From: Poecilobothrus nobilitatus
Lineage: Eukaryota > Arthropoda > Insecta > Diptera > Dolichopodidae
Direction of reading: 5' to 3'
Length of the DNA: 64,000 nucleotides
NCBI GenBank assembly: GCA_947095535.1
Contig: OX352773.1
Span: 256,145,590 to 256,209,589, forward strand
Part shown: piece after piece, positions 11,345 to 24,075 of the stretch
How positions within the stretch are numbered: position 1 is the stretch's first letter
How the letters are laid out: each line of letters begins with the position of its first letter
Notes under the pieces: model-generated
Told to the model about the DNA's origin: nothing
Database searches by the model: none
What the model saw: the letters and a program-made list of their open reading frames with translations, nothing else
Made by a program: the position numbers and the translations under genes

Positions 11345-12066
11345 TAAGGAAGAGTGCAGAGTTAATTGCGTTAACTGTCAGATACACGTACAAAAATAAT
11401 ATATGCTTTTTCCATAAATTTAATCATCTTTTAGTTTATGGACTGCTAACTGAATGAAGTACTCATATATATTTATGAAAAATTTCAAAGTTGTTTCACA
11501 GCTAATCGTCCCCGGGGTGTCAAACCAATTAAATTTTACAGAAGTTGTTGTCATAAAATTTGTTTTTCTTTTATAAAATTTCACATTCTTACTTTTTTAA
11601 GAATGAAAATAATGTACAAATAAATTTCACAGTTACTTGAACCGGTTGCATTAGACTAAACAAATTTTGTAGAGATTTTTGGCATAAAACTTAAGTTCTT
11701 TTGACAAAATTAACAAATATCTATAGACTTAATTAGGCACTGAGTTATTCTTATATAAAAAAAAGAAAATTTATGACAAGTACTTGAATCCCGTCGGACA
11801 AACTTGTTCAATCTAATTAGTGAAGTGAAACTGGCATTTAAATACAAATCAAATGATAAAAATTATAGAATCCTATAGCTCCTTAATTTGTTGAGTGATT
11901 GTTAGGACTATCGAACGGACGTACTCAAACTAATTTTACTCAAAATATAATCCTAAGCAAAAATATACTTATTTACTTTTCTACATATCTATCTCGTCTC
12001 CTTTAAGTAGTCACAGAGGAAATAACAAATTCTTTATACCTATGCTCTTGAACTATGTTCATAATA
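11345..12066 (+). mobile_element. Helitron-like element, family G copy (degraded)
   Basis: Begins AAGGAAGAGTGCAGAGTTAA followed by GATACACGTAC. It shares internal text with the copy at 25.8 kb (AATTTTACAGAAGTTGTTG; cacaaattt...ggcataaaactt; ACTGAGTTATTCTTATATAAA) and ends TTATACCTATGCTCTTGAACTATGTTCATAATATG, a decayed form of the family's terminal hairpin. The GGAC core is reduced to GAACGGACGTACTC. Confidence 0.6.
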
Positions 12067-13375
12067 TGCTCAATCAAAAAATTTTAAAAATGTCAAACAT
12101 TTTAAATTATTAAGTTTTTAATATTAAAGTTTGAGAGACAGGTTTTCCAATTTACATACTTAATGAATGGATATTAAAATTTTTTTTAAATTTAAATAAG
12201 AAAAAAACTGTGTTTTATTCCCTGTTACCTACCAAAGATCCTTAAAAATTAAGAGTTCAAAAACAAAAGTTCTTAAAAATTAAATCAGTTCATTTTTGAT
12301 GCGATATGAACAAAAATGATATTAAGGTTGTTTCGAATTTCAGAACTTATATACGTTACTACAATGCATTTTCCAATGCATTTTTATAAATAGACCAATC
12401 TGGAAAAGTAGTAAATAGAACAATCTGGAATAATCTAAAACATAGTAGGAATAATCTAGAATTAAATAGTAATATAAGTGAAATAAATAATATTAGCTTT
12501 AAAAATATAATAATAACATTAACATTGCCTTAACATTAACATAACATTATAAGTGTGTTAGTATTAGAAATAAGTAATAAGTTATCTAAAGAAATATAAA
12601 GTAATATGTAATGTTCTAGAATATAAGAAATTTTGTATAAATATCACCAATTGAAGTAAATAGAAAAGAGTAGAGTTCTAATTTGGATGTGATAGAGTTA
12701 AGATCGAATAAACTGAAAAGAAAAAGTAACGTTAAAGTTTTATTATTTGTTGGAAAACAGATAAATAATTGCGAACGGACCAAAACGCAACAATATGTAT
12801 GCATACGTATAATAAGAATTAAATTTCGAAAAATGAATTTTCGAACCGGTTTTGATTATGGGTTGTTCATGACATTTAATATAAAAATAAAAAATAAAAT
12901 CGGTTTTCGTTTGCTTTTGTTTCTTTTTTGTGTTCACTATTCAATATGATTCATCCCATTCTGATTCAGATTGAAATTTTGTTCTGTGATTCAGATTTAT
13001 CTGAATATCGAAGAAGACGAATCAAGTATTTTTCCCATACGTTAGGTTTTTTCGGTATTTCAAATAGTCAATTTTTTGTTTTTAAGTGAATTGTCTTTAA
13101 TATTTTAAGTTGATTTAAGTTAAAAGTTTTTTTTTTTAAAATGAAATAAATAAAATAATGAATTTCAAATATAAAATTATAATAAAATTTATATAAATAG
13201 AATTGTATCGATTTCAATTTAATTCTACATATTATTGTGATAAGAGAAAGTCGATTGTCCCATATCAATGATTAATTGATAGTAATGCAAATAATAAGAA
13301 TATATTCCCGTAAAATATTCCCATTTCCCTTATACATTAATTTATAATATGTTTATTTTGCTAGATAGTAGCTAG
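12067..13375. other. AT-rich non-coding stretch with short repeats
   Basis: No gene seen. Holds a small cluster of AATCTGGAA / AATCTAGAA motifs at 12395-12455, repeated AACATTAACATT motifs near 12515-12545, and an 8+8 bp palindrome ATTCAGAT-tt-ATCTGAAT at 12989-13006. A frame of 88 codons at 12683-12949 has biased composition and no family resemblance. Confidence 0.5.
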
Positions 13376-13505
13376 TAGTAGTTCTCAATAAAAAAATTAT
13401 TAAAGTGGGATCTTCGTCCTCTTAAGCACTTGTTAGTCGAATGGATGGACGTACAGATTGAAACTCATAAGATCATTTCATAATATGATTCAATTGTAAT
13501 GTAAA
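13376..13505 (+). mobile_element. Short Helitron-like fragment, family F end
   Basis: The text GGATGGACGTACAGATTGAAACTCATAAGATCATTTC resembles the family F block that follows its GGAC array at 23.57 kb (GGACAGAGTGAAACTAATAAGCACATTTT). Only about 130 bp are recognisable. Confidence 0.35.
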
Positions 13506-14129
13506 AGAAATAAAAAAAAATTTTTAGTTTGAATCCGTAATTATTTTTGCACTAAGCAAGTACTTGAAGTTTTGTACAAAAAAAAAAAACATTATCACAC
13601 ATTTTTAAACTTGAAAATTTGAAAAATTTGAAAATATCTTAAGATATGTACATATTTATATATGAATAAAATAAATTTAATTTTTTTTTCTGTATAAATT
13701 ATACATATAAAAAGTAAAATTCATTTTAAATATTGTTATTTATATTTGAGACTTTTGATAATTAATTCATTAATATTAGTTCAGTATTTTTTAATTTATA
13801 GATTCTAGAATATCCAAAAAAAACTTTTTAGTTATTGAAAGTTCAAATAACTTAAAAGTTTTATTTTAGAATTTTTCTAAGTTATCATTAAAAAAACTTT
13901 TTAAATTAGTTAAAATTTTTACAATTAATTAATAACTAACAGTTGTATATGGTGTACATCAAGAATAAGTTTTTCTTTGTCTATATTTTATTAATACTTA
14001 AACAAATTTTTCAATCAAAGTAATTTTTTTTTTTCTAATTACATTTAGACTTTTTTTTTTTAAATGAATTTTTTTAAAAAAAAGTCTATTAAAATTGAAT
14101 GTATGTATAGTAAAAATTTAACAAAATTT

Positions 14130-14825
14130 TTTTTTTCTTTTTGGTAATACTTTTTTGTATTTTCACCACATCAAAAAAAAAAAATTTAAAACTATGTTTA
14201 GTAGTTTCATTATGTTCGCCCGTCTGTCTGTTTACAAAACGTCTAAACCGTTTCAGATAAAACAATAAAATATTATTCTTTGATTGGTTTTGTAAAAAAA
14301 ATAATATTATGAAACAACAGTTTTGTTTATGTAGCCTCATCGGCCACCAATTACAGAGCTACAACTTCTGAAAATTTGAAAAAGCCTTATTTTTAAATGT
14401 ACCTATTACCGGTTATGTCATAACAAAATTTACCTATTACCGGTTATGTTATAACAAGATTTTGGTTTATTTTTCGGGTCTCTTTTAGATATAACCTTTG
14501 TACCTTCTCCTGTTTCAGGGTTATAAGGGGTTAAAATTTTATTATTTTTAAAGACATGTAATTTTAGCATTTTTAAAGTTTTCTTTTAAATAAAATGCAA
14601 AAATTACAGCTCCAATATTATAGTTTTAAATGTAACAGCTTTTTTCAATTAAGTATGTACGGTTTCCTTAAAATTCAAGAAAGGCGCTCTTGATTTTTCA
14701 AAATATTTTTCTTATATTATAGAATTACAAGAAAATTTAAAAATTTTGGTGCAAGTCACTATTTTTATTGCCTTTTAAAAAATATTACCGTTTAAAAGTT
14801 TCGGATTTACATTCTACCTTGTACA
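14130..14825 (-). mobile_element. Helitron-like element, family F, inverted copy
   Basis: Its right edge (TTACATTCTACCTTGTA, about 14807-14823) is the reverse complement of the family F start ACAAGGTAGAATGTAA at 23.02 kb, and its left part holds the decayed core CCGTCTGTCTGTTTAC (about 14220). It contains a private tandem duplication of a 31 bp unit (14401-14431 and 14432-14462) that includes ACCTATTACCGGTTATGT. It abuts the family E copy that starts at 14827. Confidence 0.6.
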
Positions 14826-14826
14826 T

Positions 14827-15872
14827 TATACCTTACACATTAAGTATAGGGTATATTAACTTTGGTATGGTGTTTGTAACCACCAAAAGGAAGCGAGTTA
14901 GGTATAAATATGTATATATATTCTGAATCAGGATCACCTCAGGAGTCGATTTAGCGATGTCCGTCCGTCCGTACGCACGATAACTCAAAAAATAATGATG
15001 CTATCTTGATGAAATTTATACTGTAGGTTAAGAATGACTAAGGTAAGGCGGGGATTGTAAATGGGCGAAATCGAACCATGCGTTCGAGTACCTCCCATAC
15101 AACTCCCAAAACCGAATACGCATATCTTCGAAATTAATAAAGATAGAAACTTAAAATTTTGTACGATGGTGTGTTTTCCTGAATCCCTGATATGCCTAAA
15201 ATTTGAGATGAATTGGAGTGGTTGTTCGAGTACCTCCCATACAAATCTCAAAACCGAACAAGCATATATTCGAAATTAATAAAGATAGGAACTTCACATT
15301 TGATACGGCGGTGCTGTTTCCTAAATCCCTGATTCGCCTAAAATTTGAGATGAATTGAAGTGGTCGTTTGGGTACCTCCCATACAACTCCCAAAACCGAA
15401 CAAGCATATCTTCGAAATTAATAAAGATAGAAACTTCAAATTTGGTACTAGGGTGTTGTTTCCTTAATCCCTCATTTGTCCAAAATTTAAGATGAATTAG
15501 AATGGTTGTTCGGGTATCTGCCACAAACTCCCAAGACCAAACAAGCATATCTTCGAAATTAATAAATATATAAACTTAAAATTTGATATAAGAATATTTT
15601 ACCCTGTTGATGTCTCTAAAATTTGAGATGAATTGGGGTGGTGGTTCGCGTGCCTTCACACACTTCCCAAGACCTAAGAAGCTTATTTTCGAATTTAATA
15701 AAGATAGAAATCTGAAATTTTGTACAAAGGTTGTAAAAGCATTTATTTTTTTAGCTTAGTTATATTAAATACTTAACTAAAATAACTTATGGATTTTTAA
15801 TTTAATTTGAATTTTTTAGGTGTAGAGTATAAATAAGTCGGTTACATCGACTTACTGTTACTTTTACTTGTT
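14827..15872 (-). mobile_element. Helitron-like element with tandem repeats, family E copy 2
   Basis: Inverted copy of the 4.8 kb element. The 3' terminal part at the left (TATACCTTACACATTAAGTATAGGGTATA) keeps the hairpin. The 5' end at the right reads, in reverse, AACAAGTAAAAGTAACAGTAAG. A CCGTCCGTCC core lies near 14960. The interior is a tandem array of another monomer subtype. The element is half the size of copy 1 because it has fewer monomers. Confidence 0.75.
15060..15720 (-). repeat. Tandem array of five 142 bp monomers
   Basis: The landmark CCTCCCATAC (or its variants TCTGCCAC and CCTTCACA) falls at 15091, 15233, 15375, about 15517 and about 15653, giving steps of 142, 142, 142 and about 136 bp. 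Each unit carries AAAATTTGAGATGAATTGG and ATTAATAAAGATAGAAACTT. The monomers are homologous to those at 5.1-6.6 kb but form a separate subtype. Several frames of 65-88 codons here are products of the period. Confidence 0.87.
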
Positions 15873-16281
15873 TAATCTTTGGTTTCAACTTAAAAAACAA
15901 AACATTCATTAACAACTAATTAAAGACAAAAATTTAAATGATTTTGTGTTTATTTATAATTTGTTTTGATACATATATATATGTGTTGTATGTAATGACA
16001 ATTAAAAAATTTTAAAAACTATATACAGTATTAGGTATAGGTATTACTATTTAATTTAAATATAAATTTACTGTATGTTGTAATGTTTTTTACATCATTC
16101 TAACCTGTTGAAAAGAAACGAGACAATTTTGTAAGTAAATTTAAATTTAGATGTATCAAGGATATAACTAAGATTGTATATATTTACTTTTTCAAATCAA
16201 ATAATAATAGAAAATTTATTTTATTAAAATATTGGTACGTTCATGTGGTTAATGTAGTTTAAATTCCTAGATGTCATAATT
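15873..16281. other. AT-rich non-coding stretch
   Basis: A/T-biased DNA with a TATATATATG run near 15973. Nothing recognisable. Confidence 0.6.
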
Positions 16282-16620
16282 TATTAAGCGTATGGAAATT
16301 CGGTTGTATATCGCGAATGTAAAACTATTTTCCATCTCATCTGTTCCTTAAAATTGGGTATGATTAAATTTTTCAATATAAAGGAGGACGTCAATGAAGA
16401 TGGCGCAAGAAGGACGTTAATATCTTTGTTTAACACATTCCTATAAATTTTGAAACACTTTATACTCCATAACAGAATAAACACTTGCCCAAACAGCACC
16501 ATAATACTAAAGTCCCCTAACCCACTATTTGATCAAAAAGGAAGGGGGTGTTTATAGAAGAATCGAGCTCGTAGTGCTCCTCTTTAACGTTTTCACGCAT
16601 GATTTCACGTGATTCACGCA
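16282..16620 (+). pseudogene. Jockey-like LINE ORF2 tail and 3' UTR, relic
   Basis: A plus-strand frame reads RM, stop, NYFPSHLFLKIGYD, which matches the RNHFPLHVFSKIGDDYL block of the minus-strand relic at 39.5 kb and, more distantly, the family's RLWNLIPPYV block at 55 kb. Downstream the 3' UTR shares TTTTTGATCAAA and GTGTTTA..GAGCAC blocks, inverted, with 39.55-39.64 kb. It is 5'-truncated and broken by stops. With the 39 kb copy it forms a subfamily distinct from the copies at 1.6, 7.6 and 55 kb. Confidence 0.55.
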
Positions 16621-17124
16621 TAGCCCCGAAAACAAACAAAATTTGTAATTAAAATTACATAATTATCTAATTTGGGTTTTCAAGTTCAAATAATTGTCTG
16701 AACAGCTAGTAGATCTGACTATGAAATTTGTTATGCTAAATTACGAACGAATTTACTGGATTTCATGTTCATTATAACTAACTATTTATTATAACTAACT
16801 AACAAACTATTTAAGTCACATTAATTTAATTATTGTATTATCATTATCATTATCATTATTTTGTTTTTTTTTTTTTGAGGGAAATTGAGCTAACGCGTCA
16901 ATATATTGTAGCTATGTAGTTCAGTTTCTAAAAGTAGAACAACCTATTCAACAGGTATTGGTGTTAAGTTTATCTTAATTTATACCACGATGATAGTGGA
17001 CAGAAGTGGACAGATAGATGATAGCAGTAGCTTTGATCGTTTTGCAGATACATGATCAGAAAGTTCATTTAAATCTTAAAAAAATAAAAAATACCGCGAT
17101 ATTCTGCGTTTTTCCTGGCAGATC
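16621..17124. other. Non-coding stretch
   Basis: Holds a short TTATCA repeat (CATTATCATTATCATTATT, near 16837-16860) and a duplicated GTGGACAG motif near 16996-17014. No gene seen. Confidence 0.5.
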
Positions 17125-17184
17125 GGTAGAGGAGTAGAGATGAAACTCCAGACTCTCTAGAGCGTATCTCGACAGTCCTCTACC
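17125..17184. other. 60 nt hairpin
   Basis: GGTAGAGGA (17125-17133) pairs perfectly with TCCTCTACC (17176-17184). Inside, past a 3x5 nt internal loop, GAGAT pairs with ATCTC, and the apical region holds CTCT..AGAG. The segment is markedly more GC-rich than its surroundings. It could be a structured RNA or the trace of a mobile element. The pairing is shorter than a normal animal pre-miRNA stem, so no class is assigned. Confidence 0.45.
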
Positions 17185-18224
17185 ACCTACAATTTGGTAA
17201 CACTTACTGCTCCTTTATTTATGCATTTTGTTTGATGAAGTCACAACAATACCATTAATTATCATTTAATGAAGCCAACTGTTACTGCATTGTCACTTTT
17301 ATTTGTTATTATTTAACCTGCAGTAGTGCTTGTATATCGTAGCAAAATAGTTTGAAAGAAAATTGTTATGGAATATTGCTTATAAATACAAATCCAGAGA
17401 AAGAATATAATTCTCCTTTATACATACATATGTGATTTAATTAAAAAGTTTTTTTTTACAAAAAAAAATTTAAAAAAAAGTTCTTCTCTTAAAATCAGTA
17501 TAAAAATACAGCAATACAAAGTTTACAAATTTAAAATTTAATAATACATTCATTGGAATATTTTCAAATATCCCGCATAATCTTTAGTCAATCTTTTAAG
17601 TCAAAATATAAAATCCCACGGTAAATTCTTAGACTTCATTTGAAAATTCAAAAACAACAAAAAAAAACACAAAAAACTTTTCTCTGTTTCATCTTCTATC
17701 ACCTTCACTTAAAAAAAAATAAAATAAAAGCAAAAAACAATGAAAAAATCTTTATACCTTATCAATTTAAAAGAATCTAAAATAAAAGAAATTATACCAG
17801 TATTTGAAATTCTTGTATCCATACAAAGAATTTAAATATTTTTCAATTTCATTAAAAGGATTTGAAGGTGGTTTTAAGTTTTGTTTCTGTATCTTGAGGT
17901 GAAATTTTTAAAATTGAAGTTTATCGAATAAGTGAGTGTTGAGATATGAATGAATGTTGGTGCTTGTAAACGTATTCAAGGCACTCAATTTTTGTTCTCA
18001 TTTTACAAGTAAAAAGAAAAAAAAAAGGAAAAACCAAAAGAAAAACTAGTTAAGACCGATAAATCTTTATAATTTTAAAATGTCACGTTTGAAAAAAAGT
18101 TTTTTTTTTCTTTTTTAAAATAAAATGAAAACTTAATTTTAACATAAAACTATATGGTAGTTTAAATAATATATATAATATAAAAAAAGAGCCTTTATTT
18201 AAATTTTATGCACAGTTTTTTATT
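17185..18224. other. AT-rich non-coding stretch
   Basis: A/T-biased with long A tracts (17460-17480, 17660-17720, 18010-18035). No feature supported. Confidence 0.6.
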
Positions 18225-18860
18225 TTTAGCACATTTTCACCACAAATTATTGCAAAATATTTTGTCAAATTTGGTTATTAGTTTTATTCTTACCGTTTGT
18301 TTGTTTACGAAACTTGTACCCTGTTCGAAATAAATATTTAACGAAGACATAAACAATTTTTAAAACAAAAAAAGTAATGGTTGTTGTAGTGCACACTAAC
18401 TATTTTATTGCTCTTCCCCTTTCCATGGAATAGTTTATAACTTTTCAAAGTAGTAAAAACACAACGATTAATTGGATATAACTTGAGTTAAAAAGTAAAA
18501 TCCCCAAACAACAGGAATTTTCTTAAGTTTTATAAATTGCTTTTGGCATAATTTTTTTCAATTCAACATTTATATCAATCCCATGTTTTGAAAAATTTTT
18601 CTCTTCACATATCGCCTAATTGCTTAAATTTAAAAACTATGAGAGTTAAGATCTTTGATCTAAATTGAGAGACATAAGATCTTACAAATCAAACATAAGT
18701 TTTTCAAGAAATAATATTTGTGTTCTCTTGATTTGATAGTATAACTCTAGGAGTTATAACGCAAGATTACTAATTTTAAGTAGCTGGAACTTTAACCCAT
18801 TTACAAAGTTTTCAAAGTTACGATACAAAAATATTTCTAATAATTAAAATTGATAGTCAA
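18225..18860 (-). mobile_element. Possible family F Helitron-like relic
   Basis: The start (CATTTTCACCACAAATTATT, then CCGTTTGTTTGTTTACGAAAC) parallels the inverted family F copy at 14.16-14.24 kb (TTTTCACCACATC, then CCCGTCTGTCTGTTTACAAAAC). The rest is too diverged to align by eye. Confidence 0.35.
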
Positions 18861-21800
18861 GTCAAGTCAGAGAATGATTTTACGTTTTGGATATTGTTTT
18901 ATTATTTGCATTGGTACCGGGATCAAATGTTACATTAACGTTGAAAAAACAGTCTGCTAACAAGTTTCAATCTAACGTATTTGGTCTATACGGAAACGGA
19001 TCCTAATAAAGACAAGTAAGTAGAGCTTTGATTAATGATATAAAAAACCTAGTCCAAAAATAATAAATATTATCTTAAACAACTGTCCACATTAACGTAC
19101 TATCATTTAGCTGACCATAAGTCTAAGTTAACTAACTCTAGCCTTCGTATCAAAACTATAAATTTTATATTTAATCTTAAATTCAAGACTGTCTACTTTA
19201 AATTTATATTAAATATTAATGACTATTGATTTTTTTTTTTATATACATTTACAAATACTTATACAAGTTATACCTAATATGTAAAACATTAACATATTAT
19301 ATTTTATACATTTTATGTAATAAAAAAAATGTCACATCATTTTTATTTGTTCCTTTTGCTTCTTTTTTTCGTTAGTACCTAAAACAACAAACTAATTTAA
19401 TTTAAAAAGAAAAGGACAAAATAACAAAAAAAAAAAAAACAATTTTCACTAATTTTTATTTATTTGACAGACACAAAAAAAAAATATCTTATACATATAC
19501 AAATTTTTCCTCTTCATCAAAAAACAAAAAAAAAAAAACAAAAACATAAAACAACAAGAAAACATTTAAAATGCCTAAAGCTTTGAATTCACCCGGCCAA
19601 AATTCGATTTAATTTAATTCGTTGGTAAATTTAATATAAATGTTCTGTATCCTGAATATTATTTTTTCCGTTAATCTTTAACAGGATATAATCATCGTTT
19701 ATTTTATACACATGCATGCAAATAATATTGTACATAATAAAACTGTTGTTAGTTAAGGATACTCTTTATGATTTTCCTATTAGAGTTATGTACAATCTTA
19801 TATACATATATAATATATAACAATAAATATATATTGTATCTTGTAAATCATGTCAGTTTGTGTCGTTGATTTGATTTATTAATGTCCTTGATATGTAAAC
19901 ATGACATACATTCATACATGTACCTATAAATATAGTAACTTGTATTTATCTTTAAGATGTAAGTTAAAAAGTCTTTAGAATTTATCATCTTAATATTTTT
20001 TTTTTAACATTCTTTTATAATACGCACAAACTCATATAATATGTAGGCAGTATAACATGTATAATAAAGAATACATAACAAGGATAATGTTAAATTTTTG
20101 TTATTTTGTTCAGATTTACTGCCCCTGAGTTATTCCTATATATAACAGTATTAAAAGTTGGTTTGAAGTGTCACATTTTCATTTGTTAAACCTAACATTA
20201 TATATACTAAAAATTAAATATTATATATAAATAAATATGTATGTATGTGTACAGGGGGATTTTATATTAAATTAAAAATAATTTTAGATTATTAAAAAAT
20301 AAAAAAGAATTTCTCGATTTATATGAAACTTCGGAAGTCTTCTGAAAAGTGTAAGATGCTGTTTTTAAAACTTATAATGAAAATAAAAACAAACCTTAGC
20401 AAAAGATTTTGAACAAATATGAACCCTGTAGTACAATTGATCTTTAAAAATTAAAAATATTAAAGAATGCTATAGAAGAGTATTAAAAAGAAGAAAGTGC
20501 AGAGAAATAAGAAATTTGGTGCTGATACCGACGCGGATGCGTTCCAACTTTATTTTATTTCGAATAATTGGAATTTCTGAGGGGTCAAGAAACACAATTG
20601 GATGAAAATCTAGCTGATATGAGCTAAGAAACTAAAAAGAAGGTAAGTCACATTTTTCAACATCTACTAACATTTCACTTAATAACACAAATTTTATAAA
20701 TTTGTTTTTATCGACACTCATTACAGTATAAAACTTTTTTCAAAAAAAGTTGGTTTGTTAAGTATCAGCACACTTACCCTATCTGGGGAAAAAAGGAAAC
20801 ATGTTTCGCTAAATGTATCTCCGTCTTTCCTATGCTTTGTAGATGTATCTAAGTTTATTACAAATATTTTATTATATCTAAGGTAGTCAAAATAAAGGGT
20901 TGAATGTTATATAGAGTTACGTTGTATAATATTAGTCCCGCAAAAGGTGCTGCCAGATACCAAACTAGACATTTTATGAAAGATAAGTAATTGAAATATA
21001 ATAGCAGTTACATGTTACAAAACTGAAATAAATAAATAATGTATAAATAATAATGAATAAATAAAATAACAATAAACAACCTATTTAAAAGTGCTTTGAG
21101 AAGTATATACTCAATAAATAATTAAATATCTTCTTTTATATTAAAACTAACCTAAATTTTATTTTTTTGTAGTGACAAAAAGAAAAAAAAAATTATTTGT
21201 CTTTTTTTTTTATTGATACAAATTTTTTAAATTGTGATTGTGAAAATTATTCTAAGAAAACTTGTGAGTTTTCACATGTTGATTTTCTGATATATTTGGA
21301 TTTTAAAAAATGAATATGAAATATTTTTTTATATTTATATACGAGGAAGTCAAGTAGAAAAATTTTTAACTTACATGTTATGTAGGTGATCAGAACGGAA
21401 ATTTTTGATTATAAAAAGTAAAAAGTAAGTATAATTTTAATCACTTTTAAACCGAAAATAATTCTTTATCTGGTTCTAAAAAGAATCACTTGCAGTTGTC
21501 GAAAGAATAACTCCAAAGCTACCTAAAAATTTAATAACAAAATAAGTTTTTCATGTAAAAGACCTATTAATTTTATTAGACTATAGCTGATTTGTCCCAA
21601 ATTTTAATTAACAATTGGTCCAAAAACTTAATTTTTGTAGGTTGGAGTAGATAATCAAGATGCTGAATTTGAAATTGTTAGATTTTATATAAAGACCACT
21701 TATATTACGACTGTTAGACCTATTCCAAAACATATTTAAAAAAAAGTACTTAATACAAGAAGAGTAAATGTGTTCATTGAATTTATTTTTTATTTCTCTC

Positions 21801-23021
21801 GAAAAAGGGTTTAAATCGATTTTCTGAATAAAATATATTATTTTATAGGCCTGTTAAAGCTCTTTTGAATTGCGAAATAAAATATTACAAAATCAAGCAA
21901 GTTACATAGACATGTTAATTTGAAGTTTACTTTCATTTGTAAAATAGTGAGCGCTCTTTTGTCAATGTTATAAACAGTGTTAGGCCATTTGTAAAAAATC
22001 GTTTATAAGTAACTTGGCTTCTTTTGCAAATGGGTGACAGATTTAAAGTTTAAGTTTTACAATTATCTTCTATGATATAAAGCGGAAGTTCTATCAGATA
22101 CAGTGAAAAAATTTGTAATAAAAATCTTATTTGTTAGACAATCGACATAATAATGTCATACAATATAAATGATAACTCAAAATTTCAAAATATTATATTA
22201 CCAAATTCATTTAAGGTTTCGGCTTTCTTTAGGTATAAATTATTGCCTTTTTAGCAGAGTTACTTTTATTAAAACTTATTTAAACAATTGTTTTTATACT
22301 ATGCTAGGAACATTTAGGGCAAGCCAATGGTTAAATTCCATTCATAAAGTATAACAATGGACATTATCTAAGCTATCTGCAAATTACTTCTTTGGTTAGA
22401 AAATTAACTCAAATTACAAATAAGTCTTAAAAAACTCATATTAAACAAACAAGTTTTTGCTGTAAATTTAATTTTATATTTTTGTTATTAATATTTTTTG
22501 GAAAGGAAAATTAAAATCCTTTTCTAAAAATATTTATAGAAAATAAATCTTATTCAATATCTTTTTCAAAATTTTTTTATTTTTAAATATGAAAACTTAA
22601 AGGATAACATGAATTCCTTTCATTCTCTATCTTTTTTTCCTCATACATTAGATTTTATTCAAGTCTTTGGTTTTTTATAGTTTTACATTTTTTTTTTTAT
22701 TTTCTTTTGTTTTAATTTGTTGTTATCCTTGAGGCATTTAAAATACGTGTATATCTATGCTGGTTTTTATTTATGTTGTGTTGATACCTTACATCCTGTT
22801 TACAAGAATTTGGAATAAGTATACAACCTAAAACAGAGCACAAAAAAAAATAAAATCAAAAGAGATCTAAAGTAACAAAAAGAACAATAAAATATCGTAA
22901 ATGAAATAATTGAAATAAATGTTATGTTTTCTAGGTAAATGTGATGGATGAACCATTTTGGTGAACAAAAATCTATATGGTTTGAGAAAAAAAAGATAAA
23001 TCCATAAAGAATAGTAGAAAA
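18861..23021. other. Long AT-rich non-coding stretch
   Basis: About 4 kb without gene or clear repeat. It contains TATG and TA microsatellites near 19800-19830 and 20230-20250, A tracts near 19425-19545, an ACGAGGAAG start-like motif at about 21341 that may be a decayed Helitron-like 5' end, and one strong splice-donor-like site AAGAAG|GTAAGT at about 20643. Frames near 22.2 and 22.9 kb are short and compositionally biased. Confidence 0.5.
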
Positions 23022-23667
23022 ACAAGGTAGAATGTAAACCTAAAACGGCACATTTCCAAAACACAATACAAACTGTTCAGAATTGTGACTTGCACAAAAA
23101 TTTGAAAATTTAAAAAATTAAATTTAAGAAATTTTTTGTAATAAGAAAATATGTGAAAATAACACTTTTCTGGAATTTTGAGGGGCTGTAAGTCCGGAAA
23201 CCTATATAACTAAAATAAACCTTTAATACACGTTAATATATATTATTGTAGCTTTAGCTTTTATTCTTTCCGAAGTAAAATGTGTACGGGTTCCTAAGTT
23301 ACAGGCGTTTAAAAAGTTAAACAAAGTTAAAAAAAATACTTGTTGCATGACGTTTTCAGATTGAAAAAATCTTAAGCAGAACATAAGATATATACATTTA
23401 AAAATTGGGCTCTATCAAAGTTTGAGGGGCTGTAGCTCCGTAATGGATGGGGCCACATGAAAAAGTTGTTTCACAAAATTATTTTTTTTATGAGACCTAC
23501 CCGCCATGGTTCAAAATTTTTTTCTCTATCTTTAGCGGTGTAGAAGTTTTGTAAACGGACGGACGGACGGACGGACAGAGTGAAACTAATAAGCACATTT
23601 TTTCAAAAATTTTTGGGAAATGTACTAAAAAAATATTTTTATACCCGTACAAAGTTCTAATAGTATA
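23022..23667 (+). mobile_element. Helitron-like element, family F, best copy
   Basis: Starts ACAAGGTAGAATGTAAAC and continues TGTGACTTGCACAAAAATTTG. It carries a GGGGCTGTAGCTCCGTAATG block near 23428 and a (GGAC)4-5 array near 23557-23576 followed by AGAGTGAAACTAATAAGC, and ends TTATACCCGTACAAAGTTCTAATAGTATA. Its GCTGTAGCTCCGTAACGG block is also in family A, so F and A are related families with different ends. No coding capacity. Confidence 0.68.
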
Positions 23668-23849
23668 AAAAAATTATGTTTGTAACATATAACATTTGTG
23701 ATACCTTAAATGAGACGAGATATATTATAATATATGAAAAAATTTATTTATTCTTGGCCACGATTGGATAAAATTCTGAATCAATTTAGTTACATTGTCT
23801 TTTAGTACGTTTCACTCCTTTAAGAAACTTTAGCTAACATTAACTTCAG

Positions 23850-24075
23850 TTTTTTGAAGTGATTATTCATTAAGTGATTGACTACTCGGTATTAGATTAT
23901 AACACAAAATTATTACTTTTGGTCGCCATCTATTTTCCTATACAAGAACTATTTTTTTGCTAATTATTTTTTATACTACGATTAAAATTACTACTATTGG
24001 GGATAATCTGACAGAGGTTTAAACTTTAGATCTTTCAAAATTGAAAGGACGGTGACTTAACTTGAGATTTAATTA
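23850..24075. mobile_element. tRNA-like repeat S2, unit 1 (degraded)
   Basis: A body with TTGACTACTCGGTATTAGATT and TCGCCATCTATTTTCCTATACAAGAA is followed by a decayed tRNA-like head in reverse orientation (24005-24066). Read on the minus strand, the head has AAGTTAAGTCACCGTCCTTTCA and TTTAAACCTCTGTCAGATT, which align to the better head at 41.65-41.73 kb. It is directly followed by a second unit, so two units lie in tandem. Confidence 0.5.

Noticed and set aside
21341..21720. Another Helitron-like copy starting ACGAGGAAGTC
   Set aside because: Only the first nine bases match; no ATACCC motif, GGAC core or terminal hairpin follows.
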